Below, in pieces: positions 52,163 to 61,596 of a DNA stretch of 64,000 nt (the first letter of the stretch is position 1; each line of letters opens with the position of its first letter). The notes under the pieces were generated by a model, which had not been told where the DNA came from, searched no databases, and was given only the letters and a program-made list of their open reading frames with translations. Position numbers and translations under genes: made by a program. Source of the stretch: Desulfopila_A sp964446655 (GTDB lineage Bacteria > Desulfobacterota > Desulfobulbia > Desulfobulbales > Desulfocapsaceae); contig CAYUPL010000013.1 in NCBI GenBank assembly GCA_964446655.1, positions 14,418 through 78,417 of the forward strand, given 5' to 3'.

Positions 52163-53668
52163 ATGGCTGCACACCACCTTTACATAGACCTCGAAGAACA
52201 GTTCAAAAGAATCGCCCACATAGAACACGCCCTTACGTTCCTGCAGTGGGACCAACTGGTAATGATGCCCCCCGGCGGCCATACCTGCAGGGCTGAAGCA
52301 GTCGCCGAACTGAGCGCCATGCGCCATGAAATACTGTGCTCGCCCAAAATCGGAGACCTTGTCGAAGAAGCCCTGTTGTGCAGCAGTGATGCCGCACAGA
52401 CGCAGAGCCTTATTGAAATGCAAAGAGTATATCAACAGGCAGCTGCTGTGCCCACCAGGCTTGTCAAGGCGCAATCACTTGCCGGCTCGATCTGCGAGCA
52501 AGGCTGGCGGCAGCAATACAAGGAGAACGATTGGCCTTCGTTTCTCATACATTTCAGAGATGTGGTCAACCTTTCCCGAGAGGAGGCTCAAATACGGCAA
52601 GGACAGGACACTGAAAGGTTTTTCACTCCCTATGACGCCCTACTCGATCTCTATTGCACTGGAGACAACAGTCTCTTTATAGAAAACATTTTCAACCAGC
52701 TGAAAGAAAAGCTGCCGCCGATTATTGCAAAAGCGAGCCAAGCCGGGACAACTGAAGAGGCAGACCTTAAGGATCTGTTCCCAATTGAAAGCCAGATTGC
52801 TCTGAACCGGAAATTAATGGAGGTTCTCGGTTTTGATTTTGAGAAGGGTCGCCTTGACGTCAGCATGCACCCCTTCAGCACAGGAGGCAGAGGTGACCAG
52901 CGGATAACAACCCGGTTCAGAGAAAGGGATTTTTTCGATGCATTGCTGGCAACGGCACATGAAACAGGACACGCCGGTTATGAAAACGGCCTGCCGGCGA
53001 AATGGGATGGCCTGCCGGTGGGCCGGGCACGAAACATGTGCATTCATGAGAGTCAGAGCCTGTTCTTCGAAAAGCAACTCTTTCTTTCGCCACAATTTTT
53101 CTCTTATTTTACAACACTACTGCATCAATATCTGCCCCAGACAAAAAAGTGGAAGGCCGAGCAGCTCTGGGCTGCCGCAACGAGTGTGCAACCAGGTCTC
53201 ATTCGTGTCGAAGCGGATGAAGTGACATACCCGATGCACATCATTCTGCGTTTTGAAATTGAGAAATCTCTCATAAACTCCGCCATACAGCCGGAAGACA
53301 TTCCTGAAATATGGGACAACAAAATGATGGAATATCTGGGGGTCTCAAGCGCCGGCAACTACACTGAAGGATGTCTCCAGGATATTCACTGGACCGATGG
53401 CAGTTTCGGTTATTTCCCTTCCTACACCATGGGAGCACTCAATGCCGCCCAACTGTATAACGCCGTAAAAACTGATTTCCCGGACTGGGCCACGACACTT
53501 GCCCGGGGTGATGTCGCCTTTGTACGCCTGTGGCTGGAAGAAAAGATATGGAGCAAGGCCTGTTTCCTCGATTCACAGCAGCTCATCCGCCAGGCCACAG
53601 GAGCAGAGACCGACCCGACCTGCTTTTTTGAACACCTCGAAGAACGCTATACCAGGAATTGGGGCTAA
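52163..53668 (+). CDS. M32 family carboxypeptidase (Taq type)
   Basis: A 501-residue thermostable-carboxypeptidase-1-like zinc enzyme. The HEXXH motif is H266-E-T-G-H270 in AHETGHAGYENG, and the third ligand is E296 in MCIHESQS. Upstream motifs (STGGRGDQRITTRF) and downstream ones (VEADEVTYPMHIILRFEIE) are characteristic of the family. It removes C-terminal residues from peptides in the cytoplasm. The N-terminus HALTFLQWDQLVMMPPGG fits. Confidence 0.93.
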   Translation: MAAHHLYIDLEEQFKRIAHIEHALTFLQWDQLVMMPPGGHTCRAEAVAELSAMRHEILCSPKIGDLVEEALLCSSDAAQTQSLIEMQRVYQQAAAVPTRLVKAQSLAGSICEQGWRQQYKENDWPSFLIHFRDVVNLSREEAQIRQGQDTERFFTPYDALLDLYCTGDNSLFIENIFNQLKEKLPPIIAKASQAGTTEEADLKDLFPIESQIALNRKLMEVLGFDFEKGRLDVSMHPFSTGGRGDQRITTRFRERDFFDALLATAHETGHAGYENGLPAKWDGLPVGRARNMCIHESQSLFFEKQLFLSPQFFSYFTTLLHQYLPQTKKWKAEQLWAAATSVQPGLIRVEADEVTYPMHIILRFEIEKSLINSAIQPEDIPEIWDNKMMEYLGVSSAGNYTEGCLQDIHWTDGSFGYFPSYTMGALNAAQLYNAVKTDFPDWATTLARGDVAFVRLWLEEKIWSKACFLDSQQLIRQATGAETDPTCFFEHLEERYTRNWG

Positions 53669-53729
53669 TCAACACCTAGCTATAAAATCAGGCTAATGAC
53701 TTACGGAGTTTGTCGGCCAGCTCGGCCTA

Positions 53730-54608
53730 TCATGCGTTTTGTGCCGCCACATCGACGTTGACGGTGAGGCGGTGTTTACCGCCACCCATGACCACACCTT
53801 TAACCGGCGCAACATCGCCGTAGTCCCGGCCCCAGGCTAGAGTAATGTGGCTTTCGCCGACTACCAGGTTGTTGGTCGGATCGAAATCGACCCAACCATA
53901 GTCCGGCAGAAAGATGGAGACCCAGGCATGGGACGCATCCGAACCTACCAGTTTAGGTTTACCCGGAGTCGGCAGTGTTTCCAGATACCCGCTGACGTAC
54001 CGTGCCGCAAGACCTAAAGACCGCAGGCAGCTTATGGTCAGATGGGCAAAGTCCTGGCACACGCCTTTTCTGTTTGTTATAATTTGGTCAACCGTAGTGT
54101 CGACGGTACTGGCGGTTTTATCATAGGAAAATTCGCTGTAAATTCTTTGCATCAGGTGCAGAGCACCAGCGAGCACCGGTGTTCCCGGGGCAAAGGAGAC
54201 TTCACCATAGGATGCCGTTTGCGGACTGAGGTTGATCAGCGGGCTGGCAAAGAGGAAGGGTAATGCCTCGAAGTCCGCCTGATGGCCATCGGATGCCAGC
54301 CGTTGAGCCACCGTTTCCCATGGCGGTGTTTGCGATGGATCCGGTGTTTTCTGAACGGAAGTCTGCACTACACTGGTGGCCTGCACCACAAGTTCATCAT
54401 GGGGATGCTGAACCATAAAGACATCAACGGTATTGCCGAAGAAGTCTCTGCGGCGATGCCGGTATTGAGGTTCTGGAAGAATTGACAGATTACTTTGTAT
54501 AACGGTTTGGCAGGAAGTGTTACGAGGATGCAGAAAAAGTTCATTCTGTGAAAGAGATGCAGGGTCCGAATACGTATATCCGGTTGTATGCGTAATAGCG
54601 TATTTCAT
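53730..54608 (-). CDS. Transglutaminase-like protein, set 1
   Basis: A 292-residue protein with the bacterial transglutaminase N-terminal beta domain (1-130) and a transglutaminase core. The catalytic triad is C184 (GVCQDFAH), H228 (SHAWVSI) and D243 (DFDPTNN). It has no signal peptide. Its start overlaps the stop of the ATP-grasp/Alpha-E fusion by 4 nt (ATGA), so the two are translated together. Such proteins may hydrolyse or transfer amide bonds; the partner ATP-grasp suggests action on an isopeptide or peptide product. Confidence 0.9.
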   Translation of the reverse strand: MKYAITHTTGYTYSDPASLSQNELFLHPRNTSCQTVIQSNLSILPEPQYRHRRRDFFGNTVDVFMVQHPHDELVVQATSVVQTSVQKTPDPSQTPPWETVAQRLASDGHQADFEALPFLFASPLINLSPQTASYGEVSFAPGTPVLAGALHLMQRIYSEFSYDKTASTVDTTVDQIITNRKGVCQDFAHLTISCLRSLGLAARYVSGYLETLPTPGKPKLVGSDASHAWVSIFLPDYGWVDFDPTNNLVVGESHITLAWGRDYGDVAPVKGVVMGGGKHRLTVNVDVAAQNA

Positions 54609-57130
54609 ACTTTCCGCTCACCTCGAATCATGGCGAAATGAGGTGTTGTTTGCACCCTGGTCAGATAGTGACCGGTGATCTGCAGGGAGAACTCTTTCAG
54701 ATCTCCGGCAATGGTGCGTAAAAACAGAACCAGTTCCTCATCTTTGCCGGCTTCCTCTTTGCCATGAATATCGTGGAGCTCCAAAAGACGCACCTCCGTC
54801 AGCATCTTCAGGGCGATACGCTCTTCCTGATAGGAAAAACGCCGCTCACGCCGACGCGGCAGATGTTCTGTATGTTCAGCAATCCGGCTTAGCTGAAAGG
54901 CCAGTGACCTGGGGTTGCTTTCATCGGCCAGCAGGAGATCGAGAACCGGAGCGGGCTGAAAGGCCGAGCGGTATCGGGCTCTATAGGTCATGGTGCTGTC
55001 GGAAATCTCAAGCAGGGTTTCCAGGATGCTGCGAGGCTCACTGCGGACCAGCGGCAACGCTATACTGACCAGATTTGTCTGATGGATAGCCCTCTCAACC
55101 CGGCGGCCGATATCCATAAATCGCCAACCGAGACTGCGGGTCATGCTTTCGAATGCCAGACCGGAAAAGGCGCTCAGGGCAAACAGTATCTCGTCGAGAA
55201 ACTCAAGAGGATCAGTTGCATCAAACGCGGCGAGATCTTCGAGATGATTAAGGATTCTCGAAGAATCAAGAGAAAGGCGATCACGCACCTTGCGCGCAGC
55301 CCTCTGCACGTTTCGCAGAAGAGAGTGCACACTCTCCACACCATCCCGCCGGGATATGGCATTGTTCAGCTGGCTTGACAGCTCCAGAAAAAGTGGAATA
55401 TCCGGAGTGTCTTTCACCGGCGTGGGGATGATATTCTTGGCTCTAAGGAGGTTGAGGAGAAAGCCGAGTTCCGGAATGTCCTGGGGGCGGTCCTCTCCCG
55501 AAATTTTACGAAAGATTAAACGGAGGAGCCTGACCAGCCCTTCCGTACGTTCCAGATATCTTCCGAGCCAGAGAAGATTATCGGCTACCCTGCTGGGCAG
55601 ATCACTGCTTCTCTTGAACTCATCAACAGAATGGAAGCCTTCCATGAGGCTGAAGGGTTCAACAGGCTTGTCGGACAGAACCCAGACATCTTTACTGCGC
55701 TGCTGTTCAGAAGAACTGCCGGACAGTGTTCCGATCTCACCCGCGGTGATTGCCAGGCCGCCCGGCATAACGGAGTATCCATTTTCAGTGGCGCAGACAA
55801 AGACCCGCAGCAGACTGTAACTGCTGCTTATGCCATGCGGACTCCAACCGGGTGCGACAGAGGGTGTCAACGGTGTTGAACCCAGGTAGTGTGCCGGTGC
55901 TGCCTTGATTTGATCGAGTACATTCTCAGACGACAGGCCGGCGCTATGGCGCTGCAGGGCATGGGAGATGATCAGGTTGCTGTGGTTGTTGACGACGTAT
56001 TGATATCCTTCGCTGCTGCCGCACCACCAGGACGGGTGATTCTCAATCAGCAGATCCTGGCCGAGCAGGGCGCGGCAGAGGGACGGCAGAGTGGTGATCA
56101 AGGCCGGGGTATCGACAAAACCACTGCCGATGGGGTTCACTATGTCGATATTGTTTTCCCGGCAAACCTGAATAAGTCCGGCGACACCGCTTCCCGTTTC
56201 CCGCCGCAGGGCAAAAGGGTCACTGTTTAGATCCGATAAATGCCGATAGATGGCTTCAACCGGTTCGAGGCCGGCCAGTTTTTTCAGAAAGACTTTGCCG
56301 TTTCGAACCGTCAGGTCCTGCGACTCGACTAAAGGGTAGTCCAGGTATCTTGACAGAAGAGCCTGCTCAAAATATATAGGACTCTCCGGGCCGGTCGAAA
56401 GCAGAACAATAGCGGGGTTTTCCCGATTAAGCGTGGCCCGCCTGACAAGCGCATTGTGAAAGGTTCTAAAAAACGGCGCCAGTCTGAGCGTCTGCACTTT
56501 ATGATACAGTTCGGAAAAAATCCGAGACATCACAATTCTGTTTTCAAGAGCGTACCCCAATCCGGTCGGATGAGCGGCGTAATCACGAAATACCCGGAAG
56601 CTGCCATCGGCAGCCCGGTACAGATCTGCTGAGTAGAAGGGCAAGAAACACTTTCCGGATGGAACGATATTGTGACAGGAATAGAGATAGTTGGGATTAT
56701 CAAAGACCAGATCGACGGGGAGACGACCGTCTCGCAGAAGCTGCTGCTCGCCATAGACATCGGCAAGAATTTTGTCCAGCAGCCGGGCCCGCTGGACAAG
56801 CCCTGCCTCTACCGCGCTCCACTCGGAAGCGCCGATAAGAAGAGGAACAGGATCGAGATCCCAGGAGGTGCCTTGTCTGGCGGAGTCATCGAATGGATTG
56901 ATGGTGGCACCATCTTCATGGCGCATATGCCTGGCCCGTGCATCATCTTTTTTCAATGCCTCCGCGCCTCGTGCCTCCAGGGCCGCTATGAGCTGTCTCC
57001 AGTGCTCGCGTGGCTGCCCGGCCGATGTAAAGGCTTCATTATACGACGCGCCGGTGGAGAATGTCGTTCTCAGTAGAGAACCCTCCAGACTGTCGGCCGC
57101 CATGGGTTGAGAGATCTCTGTATCAGCCAT
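54605..57130 (-). CDS. Circularly permuted ATP-grasp fused to Alpha-E domain, set 1
   Basis: An 841-residue fusion. A circularly permuted ATP-grasp (DUF404/DUF407 type) fills about 80-490 (FDNPNYLYSCHNIVPSG, GYALENRIVMSR), and an Alpha-E (DUF403) helical domain about 525-835 (SRVADNLLWLGRYLERTEG). ATP-grasp enzymes of this type are thought to form amide bonds. Some signature residues differ from the separate paralogue in set 2: VLEDNLRCPSG there reads VFRDYAAHPTG here, and QGGGSKDTWV reads EQQRSKDVWV. This copy may therefore be less active or regulatory. It lies between the two large transglutaminase genes. Confidence 0.9.
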   Translation of the reverse strand: MADTEISQPMAADSLEGSLLRTTFSTGASYNEAFTSAGQPREHWRQLIAALEARGAEALKKDDARARHMRHEDGATINPFDDSARQGTSWDLDPVPLLIGASEWSAVEAGLVQRARLLDKILADVYGEQQLLRDGRLPVDLVFDNPNYLYSCHNIVPSGKCFLPFYSADLYRAADGSFRVFRDYAAHPTGLGYALENRIVMSRIFSELYHKVQTLRLAPFFRTFHNALVRRATLNRENPAIVLLSTGPESPIYFEQALLSRYLDYPLVESQDLTVRNGKVFLKKLAGLEPVEAIYRHLSDLNSDPFALRRETGSGVAGLIQVCRENNIDIVNPIGSGFVDTPALITTLPSLCRALLGQDLLIENHPSWWCGSSEGYQYVVNNHSNLIISHALQRHSAGLSSENVLDQIKAAPAHYLGSTPLTPSVAPGWSPHGISSSYSLLRVFVCATENGYSVMPGGLAITAGEIGTLSGSSSEQQRSKDVWVLSDKPVEPFSLMEGFHSVDEFKRSSDLPSRVADNLLWLGRYLERTEGLVRLLRLIFRKISGEDRPQDIPELGFLLNLLRAKNIIPTPVKDTPDIPLFLELSSQLNNAISRRDGVESVHSLLRNVQRAARKVRDRLSLDSSRILNHLEDLAAFDATDPLEFLDEILFALSAFSGLAFESMTRSLGWRFMDIGRRVERAIHQTNLVSIALPLVRSEPRSILETLLEISDSTMTYRARYRSAFQPAPVLDLLLADESNPRSLAFQLSRIAEHTEHLPRRRERRFSYQEERIALKMLTEVRLLELHDIHGKEEAGKDEELVLFLRTIAGDLKEFSLQITGHYLTRVQTTPHFAMIRGERKV

Positions 57131-57202
57131 GCATGTGGTGCCTCGTGGTATCGTGGTAAAAAAGATTAGAGATGTTGTGCAACAGGGCTCTATTTAACCA
57201 TT

Positions 57203-60200
57203 TCACCGGCGCAAATCAAGAGTATATGGAAAATGGCGATTTCTCTCCTCTTGCGGAATCTCCTGATGGAAGCCGGGAGTGTGTCCACCGGGGCGGAATC
57301 GGGCATTGCGTCGCCCTTCGGCCTCATAGGAGTTCACGGGAAAAATATCATAATTCCGTCCGCCGGGATGACCGACATGGTAGACACAGCCCCCGACAGC
57401 CCGCATTGACCAGGTGTCGAAAAGATCGATTGTCAAAGGTGCATGCACACCAATGGTGGGATGCAGGCAGGCCGGAGGCTGCCAGGCCCGATAGCGGACT
57501 CCGGCAACAAAGACTCCTTCGGTTCCGGTCGGCTGCAGAGGAACCCGTCTGCCATTGCAGACCACTATATATCTTTCTCCGGTCATGCCGGTGACCTTGA
57601 CCTGCAACCTCTCAACAGAAGAATCTACGTACCTGGCGGTACCTCCTCCTCCCGGTTCTTCACCCAGGACATGCCATGGCTCAAGGGCCTGCCGTAACTC
57701 CAGCTCCATACCCTGGTAATTCACTCTGCCATACACAGGAAAGCGGAACTCGAAATGGGGGTGAAAAAAGTCCATGGAGACGGGATAGCCGACCTGCACC
57801 AGAATATCCAGGACATCGGCGAAGTCGTCCCGCACAAGTCGTGGCAGCATAAAGCGGTCGTGCAGCCGTGTTCCCCAGCGCACCAGTTCCTGGCGATACG
57901 GTTTTTCCCAGAACCAGGAGATAAAGATTCGGAGAAGAAGCTGCTGTGCCAGGCTCATACGTGCATGCGGCGGCATCTCGAAGGCGCGAAATTCCAGGAG
58001 TCCCAGACGTCCTGTAGAGCTGTCGGGCGAATAGAGTTTATCGATACAGAACTCAGCCCGATGGGTGTTCCCGCTGACATCAACCAGAAGATGACGATAC
58101 AGCCTGTCGACCAGCCAGGGCGGACAGGGATTACCGGATGCGGAATGACGATCCTGCTCGGCAAAGGCGATCTCCAGTTCGTAGAGGCTGTCATGACGGG
58201 CCTCATCAATGCGAGGCTGCTGACTTGTCGGTCCCATAAAAAGACCCGAAAACAGGAAAGAAAGGGATGGATGATTGTTCCAGAAAGTGATGAAACTGCG
58301 CAACAGATCAGGTCGGCGCAGGAAGGGGCTGTCGGCGGGGGTTGCTCCGCCGACGACAATATGGTTGCCGCCTCCGGTACCGGTATGGCGTCCATCCACC
58401 ATGAATTTTTCCGTACCGAGGCGACACTCCCTGGCAATTTCATACAACCTGGTGGTGTGGTCCACCATTTGCTGCCAGCTGTGCATCGGCTGGATATTCA
58501 CCTCGATAACGCCCGGATCGGGAGTAACTTTGAGGCTCTCCAGTCTCGGATCAGCCGGTGGTGTGTATCCCTCTATGACAACGGGTATTGCGGTTTTTTG
58601 GGCGGTTTTTTCAATCGCTGCTATCAGTTCAAGGTAGCCATCCAGAGAGGTTATGGGCGGCATAAACACATAGATCCGGCCATCTCGAGGCTGAATACAC
58701 AGAGCTGTTCGTACAATCCAGGCGGCCGATTCTCCCTGCACCAGCTCGGGCTCGATGTAGGGAGCCGGCTGACTGACCACACTGTCGCTGAAATATTCTT
58801 CAGCTTTGCCCGTCACTCTTTCCTGGCCTTGGTGAAATTCAGGCAAGGGACCCCGTTCCGCCATCGGATCGAGACTGAACTGCACCGGCAGATCCTGTGG
58901 CGCAACCCATGGAAGTGAATCCAGAGGCAGGCGCAAACCGGCAGGAGAGTCACCCGGCAGCAGAAACATATGTTCTCCCCGGAAGGGCCACGGGCCGCTT
59001 TTCCATGAGCCGTGCTGCAGCGGCAGGACATAGCCGACCACGGCTCCAAGCCCTTTTTTAAAAGCCCCCATCAGCCGCGCCCTTTTCTCGGCATCGTCGA
59101 GCCTGGGGTCTTTGGGGTCAACATTGACCGGCAACTGCTGTTCCTGATGAAGGTAATGAAAAATATCTTCGTAGCTTTCCTTGATGAATCGTTTATCTAC
59201 GCCTAGATTGGCGGCCAGGGTTGCGATAAAGAGTCGAGCCTCATCAATGCCGAAGTTGTAATCTTTGGCGACATCGGCCTGCAGGGTGCTGTCCTGCCAG
59301 ACAGGTTTACCGTCTCTGCGCCAGTAACAGCCAAGCGCCCAGCGAGGCAAAGACTCTCCGGGATACCATTTGCCCTGGCCGTAATGCAGCAGCCCACCTG
59401 GGGCCCACTCGGCCTTTAACCGTTTTATGAGTGCTTCGGCAAGATGCTGTTTCTCTTCGCCCAGCGCCTCGGTGTTCCATTGCGCGCCGTCCATGTTGTC
59501 GATGGAGACGAAGGTCGGTTCACCTCCCATACTCAGACGAACATCATGCTTCTCCAGCAGACGGTCAACCCGTTCACCCAGCTGCACAATGGTAGACCAG
59601 ACCTCCTCAGGATACGGCCTGGTGGAACGCGGCGCCTCAAATATACGTTTCACCGTCATGGTATGACCAAAATCGACTTCGCACTCATCCAAGGCACCGG
59701 TAATCGGCGCAGCACTCTGTGGTTTCGGAGAACATGCCAGAGGGATATGCCCTTCACCGGCAAAAAGCCCGGAAGTGGGGTCCATACCGACCCAGCCGGC
59801 ACCGGGAAGATACACTTCGGTCCAGGCGTGCAGATCGGTGAAATCTTCCTCGGCGCCCGAAGGACCATCCAGGGATTTGACATCCTGCTTCAGCTGGACC
59901 AGATAACCGGAAACAAAACGGGCAGCAAGCCCAAGACGCCTGAGAATATTGACCATCAGCCAGGCGGAATCTCTGCATGAGCCACTGCCCAGAGTCAAGG
60001 TCTGCTCACAGTCCTGCACATTTGGTTCCATGCGAATGAGGTATCTCACCGCCGTGCTCAGTTTGGAATTCAGGGCAACGAGGAAATCGATGGTCCGCAT
60101 GGGGCTGGTATCAATCTCCGCCATAAACTCGGCCAGCATTTTGCCGGGCTTGTCTCCGGCGAGATAGGGGGCGAGCTCGACCTTCAGTGCAGGGTCATAG

Positions 60201-60514
60201 GCAAAGGGGAAGGTTTCCGCATCAGGTTCTAAAAAGAAATCAAAAGGGTTGATGATGATCATGTCGGCAACCAGATCAATTTCCACCTGAAATTCATCAG
60301 TCTTTTCCGGAAAAACCAGACGACCGAGGTAGTTATTAAAAGGATCCTGTTGCCAGTTGAGAAAATGTTCTTTCGGCGTCACCTTCATGGAATAACTGAG
60401 AATAGGGGTCCGGCAATGGGGTGCCGGACGAAGCCTCACTATCTGGGGAGCAAGGTTGATGCGCCGATCATAACGATACGAAGTTTTATGGTGAAGCGAG
60501 ATATGTATTCCCAT
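57203..60514 (-). CDS. Transglutaminase-DUF2126 fusion protein
   Basis: A 1103-residue protein. The N-terminal part (about 1-285) is a transglutaminase-like domain with triad C180 (GSGSCRDSAW), H229 (DLHAWTEVY) and D245 (GMDPTSG). The rest is DUF2126, a large domain resembling a glutamine-synthetase/amidoligase-type fold in published domain analyses, with conserved stretches such as RLSMGGEPTFVS, HYGQGKWYPGE, DGRHTGTGGGNHIVVGGA and EFRAFEMPPHARMS. No signal peptide. It is the largest gene in the window and the centre of the cluster. Activity has not, to my knowledge, been shown. Confidence 0.9.
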   Translation of the reverse strand: MGIHISLHHKTSYRYDRRINLAPQIVRLRPAPHCRTPILSYSMKVTPKEHFLNWQQDPFNNYLGRLVFPEKTDEFQVEIDLVADMIIINPFDFFLEPDAETFPFAYDPALKVELAPYLAGDKPGKMLAEFMAEIDTSPMRTIDFLVALNSKLSTAVRYLIRMEPNVQDCEQTLTLGSGSCRDSAWLMVNILRRLGLAARFVSGYLVQLKQDVKSLDGPSGAEEDFTDLHAWTEVYLPGAGWVGMDPTSGLFAGEGHIPLACSPKPQSAAPITGALDECEVDFGHTMTVKRIFEAPRSTRPYPEEVWSTIVQLGERVDRLLEKHDVRLSMGGEPTFVSIDNMDGAQWNTEALGEEKQHLAEALIKRLKAEWAPGGLLHYGQGKWYPGESLPRWALGCYWRRDGKPVWQDSTLQADVAKDYNFGIDEARLFIATLAANLGVDKRFIKESYEDIFHYLHQEQQLPVNVDPKDPRLDDAEKRARLMGAFKKGLGAVVGYVLPLQHGSWKSGPWPFRGEHMFLLPGDSPAGLRLPLDSLPWVAPQDLPVQFSLDPMAERGPLPEFHQGQERVTGKAEEYFSDSVVSQPAPYIEPELVQGESAAWIVRTALCIQPRDGRIYVFMPPITSLDGYLELIAAIEKTAQKTAIPVVIEGYTPPADPRLESLKVTPDPGVIEVNIQPMHSWQQMVDHTTRLYEIARECRLGTEKFMVDGRHTGTGGGNHIVVGGATPADSPFLRRPDLLRSFITFWNNHPSLSFLFSGLFMGPTSQQPRIDEARHDSLYELEIAFAEQDRHSASGNPCPPWLVDRLYRHLLVDVSGNTHRAEFCIDKLYSPDSSTGRLGLLEFRAFEMPPHARMSLAQQLLLRIFISWFWEKPYRQELVRWGTRLHDRFMLPRLVRDDFADVLDILVQVGYPVSMDFFHPHFEFRFPVYGRVNYQGMELELRQALEPWHVLGEEPGGGGTARYVDSSVERLQVKVTGMTGERYIVVCNGRRVPLQPTGTEGVFVAGVRYRAWQPPACLHPTIGVHAPLTIDLFDTWSMRAVGGCVYHVGHPGGRNYDIFPVNSYEAEGRRNARFRPGGHTPGFHQEIPQEERNRHFPYTLDLRR

Positions 60515-60595
60515 GAGTACTTTTTCCTGTATAAATGGCGGCCGTTACCGGTTGCCTTCCGGGGAGATCTTTTATTTAAGGGGAACTACAGCTTT

Positions 60596-61570
60596 TTACT
60601 GCTCATTGTTTGCCGCGGTCGAAATGGGCTTGATATTAAAAAATGTCATGCCGATTGCCGCGCCGACTTGATTGATTCTGCTCTGCATCGCGTCGAGATA
60701 TTCATGCAGGCCGACTTCCACAACTTCATGGATATCGGTATATTCGAGATCCGCCTGAATACGCCCCAGTCTCTTTTCCGCCAGATTTATTGCAGCACCT
60801 GAAGGTGTACCGGTGATACGGTGGAGATATTCCTTGGCTTTATTGATGCAGTGTCTGATAGAACGCGGGAAACGGCTGTCGAAAATAAGGAAATCGGCCA
60901 CCTTCTGAGGGGTGATATGGTGGTGCTCCTTGCGATACATCTCAAAGGCACTGGCCGACTTTAAAACCGCCATCCACTGGATATGATCGATGGGCGCATT
61001 GACCAGACTGGCCTGAGGCAGGAGCATGAAATATTTGACATCCAGAATCCTGGAGGTCTTATCGGCCCGCTCCATCATCATGCCGATACGGGCAAAATTC
61101 CAGGCTTCACCATGGCTCATGGTGCAATCCATCAATCCGGTGAACAGATGACTGCGCATTTGAATGATTTTAAAGAAACGGTGAGGGTCCTGCAACGCCA
61201 TTCCCAGGCTTTGTTCGGTTGACAGCTCCAAGTAGAAATTGTTGAGATGTTCCCACATTTCCGAGGAGATAATCTCCCGGATGGATCGTCCGTTCTCCCG
61301 TGCCGCCGCCAGACATCTGACAATGGAATTAGGATAATCCAGGTCAAAGGTGAGAAAATGGATAACAGATTCCTGGCTGTACTCGGCATAATTTTTTTCA
61401 AAGAGTTCATGGTCGCCGGTTGTCATCACCAGCGGTTTCCAATGCTTTCCCTCTTCTGTCGGCATATCGAGCAACAGATTGAGGTTGACGCTGATGAAAC
61501 GGGCCACGTTCTCGGCCCGTTCGATGTATCGACACATCCAGTATATTGAGTTTGCCACTCGACTAAGCAT
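60596..61570 (-). CDS. Alpha-E domain protein, set 2
   Basis: A 324-residue, almost entirely helical protein (Alpha-E, DUF403). It starts with LSRVANSIYWMCRYIERAENVARF, the same signature that opens the C-terminal half of the set 1 fusion, so the two are paralogues. The role of Alpha-E domains is unknown; they accompany circularly permuted ATP-grasps in most genomes. It starts 26 nt after the ATP-grasp gene. Confidence 0.9.
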   Translation of the reverse strand: MLSRVANSIYWMCRYIERAENVARFISVNLNLLLDMPTEEGKHWKPLVMTTGDHELFEKNYAEYSQESVIHFLTFDLDYPNSIVRCLAAARENGRSIREIISSEMWEHLNNFYLELSTEQSLGMALQDPHRFFKIIQMRSHLFTGLMDCTMSHGEAWNFARIGMMMERADKTSRILDVKYFMLLPQASLVNAPIDHIQWMAVLKSASAFEMYRKEHHHITPQKVADFLIFDSRFPRSIRHCINKAKEYLHRITGTPSGAAINLAEKRLGRIQADLEYTDIHEVVEVGLHEYLDAMQSRINQVGAAIGMTFFNIKPISTAANNEQ

Positions 61571-61596
61571 TGAAATTCCTCCAAAAATTGATTTAT

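Noticed and set aside
57755..58918. 387-codon plus-strand frame opposite the DUF2126 gene
   Set aside because: Antisense shadow of a GC-rich conserved gene.
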